64,000 nucleotides of DNA, from contig CAKZWF010000031.1 in the NCBI GenBank assembly GCA_937921865.1, forward strand, positions 62,001 to 126,000, given 5' to 3'. The stretch's first letter is position 1, and the number at the start of each line of letters is the position of its first letter. The DNA comes from an uncultured Pseudomonadales bacterium. GTDB lineage: Bacteria; Pseudomonadota; Gammaproteobacteria; Pseudomonadales; Azotimanducaceae. A model generated the notes under the pieces. That model was not told the origin of the DNA. It ran no database searches and was given only the letters and a program-made list of their open reading frames with translations. The position numbers and the translations under genes were made by a program. This document shows positions 35,644 to 42,938 of this stretch, one piece after another.

Positions 35644-36378
35644 TCAGGATTGGTACCAATCCAACGCGTCAATGGCCAGGTCTCGCTCGAGGTTGTCGCT
35701 GAAAGTCAGTTCTTCGATGTCTCTGCGTCGATCGATCCAACGATGACCTCGATATTCAGACTCCTCGGAGACCGCAAAGTTCGAGTCATCGACTGCCAGT
35801 TGGACATGCAGTTTCATAGCGGCTGCTTCCGGCAGGTCGTGATTACGGCTGCTCGACATATCGCAGATCCGCTGCACGTGTGCGGTTTTCAGAGCGAAAG
35901 ACTTAGCCAGGGTGGAATTTAGTGCCTCGCGCCAGTCTTCGCCAACAATCAGGTAGTGGCCAGGGAAGGTCCAGCGGCCGTGTTCCTGCACGATCAGCAG
36001 CTTACCGTCTTCATTCATCGCCAAGGCGGCCACGTAAACCTGAAAATAGTCTCTACCGATCTGCAGTTCTTCGCGCAGCCGTTTCACGCTCTGCCAAAGA
36101 TGCTGGCTGGTCTTATTGACAAAACGCAGCCCCAGGCCGGCCTCTTCGACCCGGGTTACCTGCATATCGACCGTAGGTGTTGGTTGATGATCTACCTGGT
36201 TGGGATTGAGCAGAGTCAGCTTCAGTTTTGCCCCATTGGTAATCGGGTGATCAGTGACACTGACAAAAAGCCCGCCTTCGGAGATATCGCGGGCCGTGCA
36301 TCTGCGTTTGCCGAGTGCCGGGTGCTGGAGCTCCACAAGCAGTGGCAGCTGAACGCGCGGATGTGATCGTTTCTCCAT
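35644..36378 (-). CDS. PilZ domain fused to a degenerate NUDIX-like domain
   Basis: Protein of 244 residues. Residues 1-100 are a PilZ domain with the c-di-GMP motifs RxxxR (RSHPR, 4-8) and DISEGG (31-36). Residues 107-244 have the NUDIX fold pattern: VYVAALAMNEDGKLLIVQEHGRWTFPGH, then GEDWREAL. The catalytic box is lost: where REXXEEXG is expected, the sequence reads STLAKSFA, so pyrophosphatase activity is unlikely. The fusion suggests c-di-GMP control of a nucleotide-binding module. The gene is divergent from clpB with 105 bp between. Confidence 0.8.
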   Translation of the reverse strand: MEKRSHPRVQLPLLVELQHPALGKRRCTARDISEGGLFVSVTDHPITNGAKLKLTLLNPNQVDHQPTPTVDMQVTRVEEAGLGLRFVNKTSQHLWQSVKRLREELQIGRDYFQVYVAALAMNEDGKLLIVQEHGRWTFPGHYLIVGEDWREALNSTLAKSFALKTAHVQRICDMSSSRNHDLPEAAAMKLHVQLAVDDSNFAVSEESEYRGHRWIDRRRDIEELTFSDNLERDLAIDALDWYQS

Positions 36379-36483
36379 GAGCTGTGTACTAATCCCGTCT
36401 GAATTCCGTGAATCTACCTAGTAGGCATTGAAATAGTGGCATCTGGCCGCATTTTAACAGCAGTCGATAACTGAGGTAGTGCC

Positions 36484-39066
36484 ATGCGAATGGACAAAAT
36501 GACCGCCAGATTGCAGGAAACACTGGCTGATGCGCAATCTCTGGCTGTTGGTCGGGATCATGCTGCATTTGAGCCCCTGCACATACTGGTTGCCATGCTG
36601 GAGCAGAAACCGGCCCCTGCGCTCGCCTGGCTGCAGCAGGCGGGCGCTGATCTGGCGCGATTGCGTGATGGTGCAAATGTCGCTTTAGACCGGCTGCCGA
36701 CGCTTGGAACACCGTCTGGCGAGATTGTCCCTTCCCAGGCGCTGATGCGGATGCTGAATCTGGCGGACAGGGCAGCCCAGCAGGCGGGCGATACCTTTCT
36801 TTCTACCGAGCAGGTGCTGCTGGCTCTGCTCTCGGACGATACCGTAGGTGCGCTTCTGAAAGACACGGGCGTTACCGGAGCACAACTTGAACAGGCAATC
36901 ACAATGGCAAGAGACGGAGAAGCAGTCACGGACGCAAACGCTGAAGATCAACGCGAAGCGCTGGATCGATTTACGATTGATCTCACAGCCCGCGCGGAAG
37001 AGGGCAAACTCGACCCGGTGATTGGTCGGGATGATGAAATTCGCCGAACAATTCAGGTGTTACAGCGCCGTACCAAGAACAACCCTGTGCTGATCGGCGA
37101 ACCCGGTGTGGGTAAAACCGCAATTGTCGAAGGCCTGGCCCAGCGGATCCTCAATGGAGAAGTTCCTGAGGGTTTGAAAGATAAGCGGGTACTCAGCCTC
37201 GACATGGGTGCGTTGATCGCAGGAGCGAAGTTTCGTGGTGAGTTCGAAGAACGTCTGAAAGGGGTTCTCAATGAGCTGTCCAAGCAGGAAGGCAGCATCA
37301 TTCTTTTCATTGATGAACTGCACACCATGGTTGGTGCTGGTAAAGCTGATGGCGCAATGGACGCCGGAAACATGCTCAAACCCGCGCTTGCTCGGGGTGA
37401 GCTGCACTGTGTTGGCGCCACGACGTTAGATGAATATCGGCAGTACATTGAAAAAGATGCAGCACTCGAGCGTCGCTTTCAGAAAGTACAGGTGGATGAA
37501 CCGAGCGTTGAAGACAGCATTGCGATTCTGCGTGGTCTGAAAGAACGCTACGAACTTCATCATGGCGTTGATATCACTGACCCGGCGATTGTTGCCGCGG
37601 CCAAGCTGTCGCACCGTTACATCACGGATCGGCAGCTTCCCGACAAAGCCATTGATCTGATGGACGAGGCCGCCAGCCGCATCCGGATGGAAATGGATTC
37701 CAAGCCCGAGTCGATGGATCGGCTCGAACGGCGCCTGGTTCAGCTGAAAATGGAAGCCGAAGCGCTGAAGAAGGAGTCGGATGATGCCAGCAAGAAACGC
37801 CTTGAAGATCTGCACAGTTCGATCTCAGAACTGGAGCACGAATATGCAGATCTCGATGAAATCTGGCAGGCAGAGAAAGCCAGTGTCCGCGGCGAACAGG
37901 ACCTGAAAGAGGAGCTCGATGCGGCCCGGCTGGATTTCGAGGCGGCGCGGCGGGAGGGTAACCTCGGTCGCATGTCCGAGCTGCAGTACGGACACATCCC
38001 TGAGCTGGAAAAACAGCTGGCGGCAGTCGCCAACCTTGAAGACGCACCCCGACAGCTGCTGCGCAGCTCGGTGACCGAAGAAGAAATTGGTGAAGTGGTC
38101 TCCAAGTGGACGGGCATTCCAATCAGCAAGCTGCTGGAGGGTGAACGGGATAAACTGCTGCGTCTCGAAGACGAGCTTCATCAACGGGTGATCGGTCAGA
38201 AAGAAGCGGTCAGTATCGTTTCAGACGCTGTCCGTAGGTCGCGCGCGGGACTGTCGGATCCCAATCGACCCAATGGTTCTTTCATGTTCCTTGGACCTAC
38301 CGGCGTCGGTAAGACCGAGCTGTGTAAAGCCCTTGCTGAAGTCCTTTTCGATTCAGAGGATGCGCTGCTGCGCATCGACATGTCGGAATTCATGGAAAAA
38401 CACTCGGTGGCTCGTCTGATTGGTGCCCCGCCTGGATATGTCGGTTATGAAGAGGGTGGCTATCTGACCGAGAAGGTTCGCCGTAAACCTTATTCGCTGA
38501 TCCTGCTTGATGAGATTGAAAAGGCGCATCCGGATGTCTTCAACATTCTGCTGCAGGTTCTCGATGATGGTCGGTTAACCGACGGTCATGGCCGCACGGT
38601 GGATTTTCGGAACTGTGTTCTGGTCATGACTTCGAACCTCGGTTCCGATGCGATTCAGGCTCTGACGGAGCAGGGCGAAACCAGCCGGATCAAAGATACG
38701 GTGATGGGTGTGGTGTCACAGCACTTCCGACCCGAATTCATCAATCGCGTGGACGATATCGTGGTCTTTCATCCGCTGGCGCGTGACGAAGTGGCTCGAA
38801 TTGCCGAGTTGCAGGTGGCTATTCTGCGCAACCGTCTTGGCGAGCAGGATCTGAGTATCGAATTGTCTGCGGCTGCGTTGGAGGGGCTGGTCGCGGAAGG
38901 TTATGACCCGGTCTACGGTGCTCGTCCGCTCAAGCGGGTGATTCAGAAACGGATCGAGAACCCCCTGGCGCAGAAGATTCTGGCCGGCGAGTTTCTGCCC
39001 GGCGCTGCAATTCAGGTAGATTTCGTGGATGGGGTGTTCGGTTTTGCCTCTGCGCAAACCGGCTGA
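36484..39066 (+). CDS. clpB: ATP-dependent disaggregase ClpB
   Basis: Protein of 860 residues, normal ClpB length. N-domain (1-150), NBD1 with GEPGVGKT (205-212) and [39 protein letters not shown], long coiled-coil M-domain (about 400-530, rich in K/E), and NBD2 with GPTGVGKT (603-610), [26 protein letters not shown] and [11 protein letters not shown]. The M-domain separates ClpB from ClpA. It disaggregates proteins with DnaK after heat stress. It is preceded by a 100 bp gap; a perfect consensus heat-shock promoter is not obvious to me. A 30 nt palindrome follows the stop codon. Confidence 0.97.
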   Translation: MRMDKMTARLQETLADAQSLAVGRDHAAFEPLHILVAMLEQKPAPALAWLQQAGADLARLRDGANVALDRLPTLGTPSGEIVPSQALMRMLNLADRAAQQAGDTFLSTEQVLLALLSDDTVGALLKDTGVTGAQLEQAITMARDGEAVTDANAEDQREALDRFTIDLTARAEEGKLDPVIGRDDEIRRTIQVLQRRTKNNPVLIGEPGVGKTAIVEGLAQRILNGEVPEGLKDKRVLSLDMGALIAGAKFRGEFEERLKGVLNELSKQEGSIILFIDELHTMVGAGKADGAMDAGNMLKPALARGELHCVGATTLDEYRQYIEKDAALERRFQKVQVDEPSVEDSIAILRGLKERYELHHGVDITDPAIVAAAKLSHRYITDRQLPDKAIDLMDEAASRIRMEMDSKPESMDRLERRLVQLKMEAEALKKESDDASKKRLEDLHSSISELEHEYADLDEIWQAEKASVRGEQDLKEELDAARLDFEAARREGNLGRMSELQYGHIPELEKQLAAVANLEDAPRQLLRSSVTEEEIGEVVSKWTGIPISKLLEGERDKLLRLEDELHQRVIGQKEAVSIVSDAVRRSRAGLSDPNRPNGSFMFLGPTGVGKTELCKALAEVLFDSEDALLRIDMSEFMEKHSVARLIGAPPGYVGYEEGGYLTEKVRRKPYSLILLDEIEKAHPDVFNILLQVLDDGRLTDGHGRTVDFRNCVLVMTSNLGSDAIQALTEQGETSRIKDTVMGVVSQHFRPEFINRVDDIVVFHPLARDEVARIAELQVAILRNRLGEQDLSIELSAAALEGLVAEGYDPVYGARPLKRVIQKRIENPLAQKILAGEFLPGAAIQVDFVDGVFGFASAQTG

Positions 39067-39068
39067 TG

Positions 39069-39098
39069 GCGACTGTTGTATATATATACAGTAGTCGC
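39069..39098 (+). other. 30 nt palindrome after clpB
   Basis: A 15 bp stem, from GCGACT at 39069 to AGTCGC at 39098, with two G-U pairs and an AT-rich centre. No U-tract follows. It contains the first LexA-like box and could also act as a weak transcript end for clpB. Confidence 0.7.
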
Positions 39099-39122
39099 TA
39101 ATATAACTGTATGGATACACAG
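39076..39122 (+). promoter_or_regulatory. Two LexA-like (SOS) boxes and an embedded promoter
   Basis: Box 1 (39076-39091) is TTGT-ATATATAT-ACAG, one base from the CTGT-N8-ACAG consensus. Box 2 (39107-39122) is CTGT-ATGGATAC-ACAG, a perfect match at the defined positions. Centres are 31 nt apart, about three helical turns. TTGTAT (39076-39081), 17 nt spacer and TAATAT (39099-39104) form a plausible -35/-10 between them. Transcription would begin near 39111, the ATG of the next gene. Confidence 0.65.
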
Positions 39123-39584
39123 CATCACAATACGCCGGAAACCTTACCGCTGTTTCCGCTGGATGCCGGCATGGATGCGAGCGGAAGTACTGGTGGGAGT
39201 CTAGACAGGGAACTAGGCAGGGATGTAGGCAGGGATGTAGACCGGAGTTCTGGCCAGAACTCCGGCAAAAAGTCTGGCGCTAACAGGAAATCTGGCGATA
39301 GCAGGAAACCTGGCGATAGCAGGAAATCTGGCGATAGCAGGAAATCTAGAGATAATAAAAAAACAGAGACACGAACACCTGTCGGTCAGAGAATTCAGCC
39401 ACGCAAGCGCCGTTCCAGGTCAGATCGTGGGCAACACAGTGTGAACCCCCACCTTGTCGCAGCTCGAAAATTATCTAGAAAAATCAAGTACTTGCCAGAT
39501 CATTCTGAAGCTCAGACTGAAACTGCGCAGGCGATCTGCCAGCATCTACGACTGCTTCTGGCGGCTGCCGAATCCGCTGACTGA
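39111..39584 (+). CDS. Small basic repeat protein, probably SOS-regulated
   Basis: ORF of 157 codons. The N-terminus (DTQHHNTPETLPLFPLDAG) is polar. Residues 24-85 are low complexity with GRDVGRDVDR and four copies of a hexapeptide RKSGDS or close variants, very basic; the last 45 residues look helical (HLVAARKLSRKIKYL...TETAQAICQHLRLLLAAAE). I recognise no family. The ATG lies within LexA-like box 2 and at the expected transcription start, so translation may be leaderless, or may begin at the ATG at 39171. The basic, Lys/Arg-rich middle suggests nucleic-acid binding, which would suit an SOS role. Function unknown. Confidence 0.6.
   Translation: MDTQHHNTPETLPLFPLDAGMDASGSTGGSLDRELGRDVGRDVDRSSGQNSGKKSGANRKSGDSRKPGDSRKSGDSRKSRDNKKTETRTPVGQRIQPRKRRSRSDRGQHSVNPHLVAARKLSRKIKYLPDHSEAQTETAQAICQHLRLLLAAAESAD
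39284..39354 (+). repeat. 18 nt in-frame repeats
   Basis: Four copies of an 18 nt unit (core aggaaatctggcgatagc) encode the RKSGDS hexapeptide. The unit length keeps the reading frame and may make the gene length-variable. Confidence 0.75.
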
Positions 39585-39739
39585 GTCGCAAACCCGCGGG
39601 AAATCCAGACTCGCTCGATAATCTCCGCCCGTTCGGCGTCGTCATTGTGCGCTCTGACCTTGTTCCCAGGCTGAAAAATGGGTTCAATCTGCCGCACCCC
39701 GAGCAGGGTGCGGTTCTGGTGGCCGTGCTCGGGTTTCAT
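39512..39739 (-). CDS. Possible small protein opposite the galU upstream region
   Basis: ORF of 75 codons with codon use like the genome. The N-terminal 45 residues (RTLLGVRQIEPIFQPGNKVRAHNDDAERAEIIERVW) look like a small beta-barrel or KOW/PRC-like module, whereas the last 20 are less protein-like. It overlaps the end of the SOS-type gene by 73 nt on the opposite strand and starts 20 bp from galU. No convincing Shine-Dalgarno site is seen. A chance ORF is possible. The remainder of 39585-39759 shows nothing else. Confidence 0.3.
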   Translation of the reverse strand: MKPEHGHQNRTLLGVRQIEPIFQPGNKVRAHNDDAERAEIIERVWISRGFATQSADSAAARSSRRCWQIACAVSV

Positions 39740-39759
39740 CCAGCAGACGAGTCTAGTAA

Positions 39760-40608
39760 ATGATCAAAAAATGCCTGTTCCCGGTCGCCGGCTATGGCAC
39801 GCGATTTCTTCCCGCCACAAAAGCTATGCCGAAAGAGATGCTGCCCATCCTCGACAAGCCGCTGGTGCAGTACGGGGTAGAAGAAGCCGTTGCTGCGGGC
39901 CTGACGGAGATTGGCTTTGTCACCGGGCGGGGCAAACGTTCCATTGAAGACCATTTCGATGTGAGCTACGAACTCGAGCACCAGATTGCTGGAACCGGTA
40001 AAGAACAGGCCCTTGCAGGTATCCGCGAGCTGATCGACCAATGTACCTTCTCCTATACCCGCCAGATCAATATGCGGGGCTTGGGTGATGCGATCCTCAA
40101 AGGTCGTACCATCATCGGTGATGAGCCATTTGCCGTTGTGCTCGCCGACGATCTCTGTCTGGGCGCGGACGATGGCGCCGGCGACGGGGTCCTGAAACAG
40201 ATGGTTGGTCTCTATAACCAGTTCCGCTGCAGCATTGTTGCGATCGAAGAAGTCCCTGCAGATCAGACCCATGCTTATGGGGTCATCGCTGGTGAAGCGA
40301 TCAGTGACCAGCTATACCGAGTGACGGACATGGTCGAAAAACCTGCACCTGATAAAGCACCCAGCAATCTGGCAATCATCGGCCGCTATATTCTGACGCC
40401 GGATATCTTTGAACTGATCGAAGCAACTCCACCGGGTAAGAACGGGGAACTGCAGATTACCGATGCGCTGCTCGCTCAGGCAAAACGTGGCTGTGTGATG
40501 GCCTATAAATTCAGCGGTAGGCGCTTCGACTGTGGCTCTGTTGGTGGCTATGTTGAAGCCACCAACTACTACTACCAGAAGAAATATGGTGGCGGGGTAG
40601 AACAGTGA
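39760..40608 (+). CDS. galU: UTP-glucose-1-phosphate uridylyltransferase GalU
   Basis: Protein of 282 residues. MIKKCLFPVAGYGTRFLPATKAMPKEMLPILDKPL is the nucleotide-binding start, with GRGKRSIEDHFD, VVLADDLC and the FEGRRFDCGSVGGYVEATNYY-like end (here FSGRRFDCGSVGGYVEATNYY). It makes UDP-glucose for surface polysaccharide, lipopolysaccharide and other sugars. Its stop overlaps the next gene as GTGA. Placement among envelope genes is consistent with a surface-carbohydrate role. Confidence 0.97.
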   Translation: MIKKCLFPVAGYGTRFLPATKAMPKEMLPILDKPLVQYGVEEAVAAGLTEIGFVTGRGKRSIEDHFDVSYELEHQIAGTGKEQALAGIRELIDQCTFSYTRQINMRGLGDAILKGRTIIGDEPFAVVLADDLCLGADDGAGDGVLKQMVGLYNQFRCSIVAIEEVPADQTHAYGVIAGEAISDQLYRVTDMVEKPAPDKAPSNLAIIGRYILTPDIFELIEATPPGKNGELQITDALLAQAKRGCVMAYKFSGRRFDCGSVGGYVEATNYYYQKKYGGGVEQ

Positions 40609-41771
40609 ACACCTCCTTTGATCTGGCGCTGGCAGAGATCCGCAGGCGGGACTTCCAGCCCATGAAGCTTGATGAGCCGGTCGAAATTGACGAACTGCCA
40701 ACACCGGCCCTGTTGCTGGATGAGCAGGCGCTGCAGAGGAATATCGACAAGATGGCCGGCTTTCTCGGCGGTCGTGGTAAAGGTTTCCGTCCTCACGGTA
40801 AGACTCACAAGTGCCCGCTGATTGCTCATCGGCAACGCGCCGCTGGAGCTGTTGGAGTCTGTGTAGCCAAGGTTTCGGAAGCTGTTGCGATGGTCCATGC
40901 GGGGATTGACGATGTGCTGGTCACCTCGCCAATCACCAATCTGGCAAAGGCCCGTATTCTGGCGGATCTTGCTGAATCTGCGAGAATTTCGATTGTTGTG
41001 GACCAGCTGCAGGGTGTCGAGCTGCTGGCCCAGGCTGCTGCCGATGGCGGACGGCTCGGCGTAGTGGCAGACATCGATATTGCGATGGGTCGAACGGGCA
41101 CGCGCTCCGACGAGGTGCTACTGCAGATTGCTGAGCTGGCGACCTCCACACCTGTTCTGGATTTCCGCGGTGTGCAGCACTATGCGGGTCATATCATGCA
41201 CATTGAAGGCTATGAAAGCAGAAAAGAGCGGTCGCTGGCGTTGTGGGAGGCGGTGACCGCTAAAGTTGAGCTGCTCTCCGCGCGTGGCTTTCCTTGTGAA
41301 ATTGTTACCGGCTGTGGCACCGGAACTTACAATATCGACAGTGAGGTAGCGGCGATTACCGACCTCCAGGTCGGCAGCTATGTATTCATGGATCAGGAGT
41401 ATCGGCTGATCGGATCACCGTCTGCTGAACTGTTTGATGATTTCGAAGTGTCTCTTACCGTGGCGACTACGGCCATCAGTCAGCCTACCAATCGCGCTAT
41501 CACCGTTGATGGTGGCTACAAAGTGTTTGCGTCTGATTCAGTGAATCCGGAACCGCTCAGCATCGCGGAAAGCAAATTCCGTTTTGCCGGCGATGAACAC
41601 GGCGTACTCATTTATCCTGAAGGCTACCAGGAGCCGCTGCTCGGTACGGTGCAGCGGTTCATCACACCGCACTGTGACCCCACGGTAAATCTTCATGATG
41701 CTTTCTGGCTGCATCGGGATGGTATGGTGATTGAGCGCTGGCCGATTACCGCGAGAGGCTGCTCCTGGTAG
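40605..41771 (+). CDS. D-threonine aldolase/DSD1-like PLP enzyme
   Basis: Protein of 388 residues with an alanine-racemase-like TIM barrel and a C-terminal beta domain. DELPTPALLLDEQALQRNIDKMA and FRPHGKTHKCPLIAHRQ contain the PLP lysine (HGKTHK). GCGTGTYNIDS and the metal-binding end ITPHCDPTVNLHD (His and Cys ligands) are the DSD1/D-threonine aldolase signature. Likely reactions are cleavage of D-threonine or dehydration of D-serine-type substrates; activity is not decidable here. GTG start couples it to galU (GTGA), an uncommon pairing. Confidence 0.85.
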   Translation: MNTSFDLALAEIRRRDFQPMKLDEPVEIDELPTPALLLDEQALQRNIDKMAGFLGGRGKGFRPHGKTHKCPLIAHRQRAAGAVGVCVAKVSEAVAMVHAGIDDVLVTSPITNLAKARILADLAESARISIVVDQLQGVELLAQAAADGGRLGVVADIDIAMGRTGTRSDEVLLQIAELATSTPVLDFRGVQHYAGHIMHIEGYESRKERSLALWEAVTAKVELLSARGFPCEIVTGCGTGTYNIDSEVAAITDLQVGSYVFMDQEYRLIGSPSAELFDDFEVSLTVATTAISQPTNRAITVDGGYKVFASDSVNPEPLSIAESKFRFAGDEHGVLIYPEGYQEPLLGTVQRFITPHCDPTVNLHDAFWLHRDGMVIERWPITARGCSW

Positions 41772-41892
41772 CGTTCTGGTGGTGTGTTCGCCATGAACCA
41801 CACTTTCCGGATCTGTCCCACGGTTTACAATTACAATAAGCGCTAAGATGCAGAGACAAGACGTCTCTCGCTGACGAAAAAGGAGATTCTTC

Positions 41893-42516
41893 TTGCTTGA
41901 GATTTTTCAATCCGGTGGCTGGTTGATGGTACCGATACTGCTGTGCAGCATTGTTGCAGCGGCTATCTGTGTAGAACGGCTATGGTCGTTGCAACGTTCG
42001 CGCATTGTCCCTAAAAACCTGCTGGCGCAAATCTGGAGCGCGTTGAAAACATCAGATCTCGACTCGCAGAAACTCAGAGAACTGCGCGGTAACAGTCCGT
42101 TGGGTCAGATTCTTGCCGCTGGCATCGCCAATGCAAAGCGCGGCAGAGATATTATGAAAGAAGCGATGGAGGAGGCGGCAAGTCAGGTCAGTCACGACCT
42201 CCAGCGCTATATGACGACTCTTGGCATCATTGCGTCGATCAGCCCGCTGCTGGGACTGCTGGGCACGGTGGTCGGCATGATTCAGGTGTTTACGGCGCTG
42301 ATGCTTGAAGGTGCAGGTAATGCCAATGTGCTTGCTGGTGGCATCTCACAGGCGTTGATCACAACAGCGGCCGGTTTGTCAGTAGCAATCCCCGCACTTA
42401 TGTTCCATCGATTTTTCCTGCGTCGGATAGATGAACTGATGATTTCCATGGAGCAGGAAGCCGTCAAGCTCGCCGAGATTCTGCAGGGTGAAAACACCGA
42501 AGACCCTCGGCTGTGA
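41893..42516 (+). CDS. exbB: Biopolymer transport protein ExbB
   Basis: Protein of 207 residues with three membrane helices, PLLGLLGTVVGMIQVF and GGISQALITTAAGLSVAIPALMFHRFF being the TolQ/ExbB signature. The TTG start at 41893 follows AGGAG by 7 nt. It partners with the next gene to form an inner-membrane proton channel that energises TonB-dependent transport. It is the true ExbB of this window, in contrast to the divergent ExbB-like protein at 832-1635. The upstream gap (41772-41892) is 121 bp with no clear promoter match. Confidence 0.95.
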   Translation: MLEIFQSGGWLMVPILLCSIVAAAICVERLWSLQRSRIVPKNLLAQIWSALKTSDLDSQKLRELRGNSPLGQILAAGIANAKRGRDIMKEAMEEAASQVSHDLQRYMTTLGIIASISPLLGLLGTVVGMIQVFTALMLEGAGNANVLAGGISQALITTAAGLSVAIPALMFHRFFLRRIDELMISMEQEAVKLAEILQGENTEDPRL

Positions 42517-42938
42517 AGTTTCTGCAGAAGCGCGGTCACCATGAAGCCAGCGTTGAACTGACGCCGCTGATCGATGTGGTGTTTCTGCTGCTGATTTTTT
42601 TTATGGTTTCGACAACCTTCATTCGCGAAACGCAATTGAAAATCGATCTGCCGGAAGCGGCCGGGGAACTCCAGGAAGTTGAAGACGACCTGATAGAAAT
42701 TACCGTTGATCGAGTTGGTGATTACGCAGTGAACGACAGACTGCTGGTAAAAAATGATCTGCGGACCCTGGTGCGGGCTCTCGAAGAGGTGCTGTCAGAA
42801 CGGCCGCCCAGCTCCCGGGTTATTGTCACTGCGGATGCCAACGCCAGTCATCAGGCTGTGGTCCGTGCGATGGATGCTGCCGGTAAGGTTGGGCTTACCC
42901 GACTCAGCATCACCACCCAGCAACCATCCCAAGAGTGA
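42513..42938 (+). CDS. exbD: Biopolymer transport protein ExbD
   Basis: Protein of 141 residues with one N-terminal membrane helix containing the conserved aspartate (VELTPLIDVVFLLLIFFMVSTTF, D21) and a periplasmic domain ending LTRLSITTQQ. It forms the rotor of the ExbBD proton channel. Its start overlaps exbB and its stop overlaps the next gene as GTGA, so exbB-exbD-msbA/lpxK-kdsB is a coupled operon. No tonB gene is seen beside it. An ExbBD pair ahead of msbA is a known arrangement in gammaproteobacteria. Confidence 0.95.
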   Translation: MKFLQKRGHHEASVELTPLIDVVFLLLIFFMVSTTFIRETQLKIDLPEAAGELQEVEDDLIEITVDRVGDYAVNDRLLVKNDLRTLVRALEEVLSERPPSSRVIVTADANASHQAVVRAMDAAGKVGLTRLSITTQQPSQE

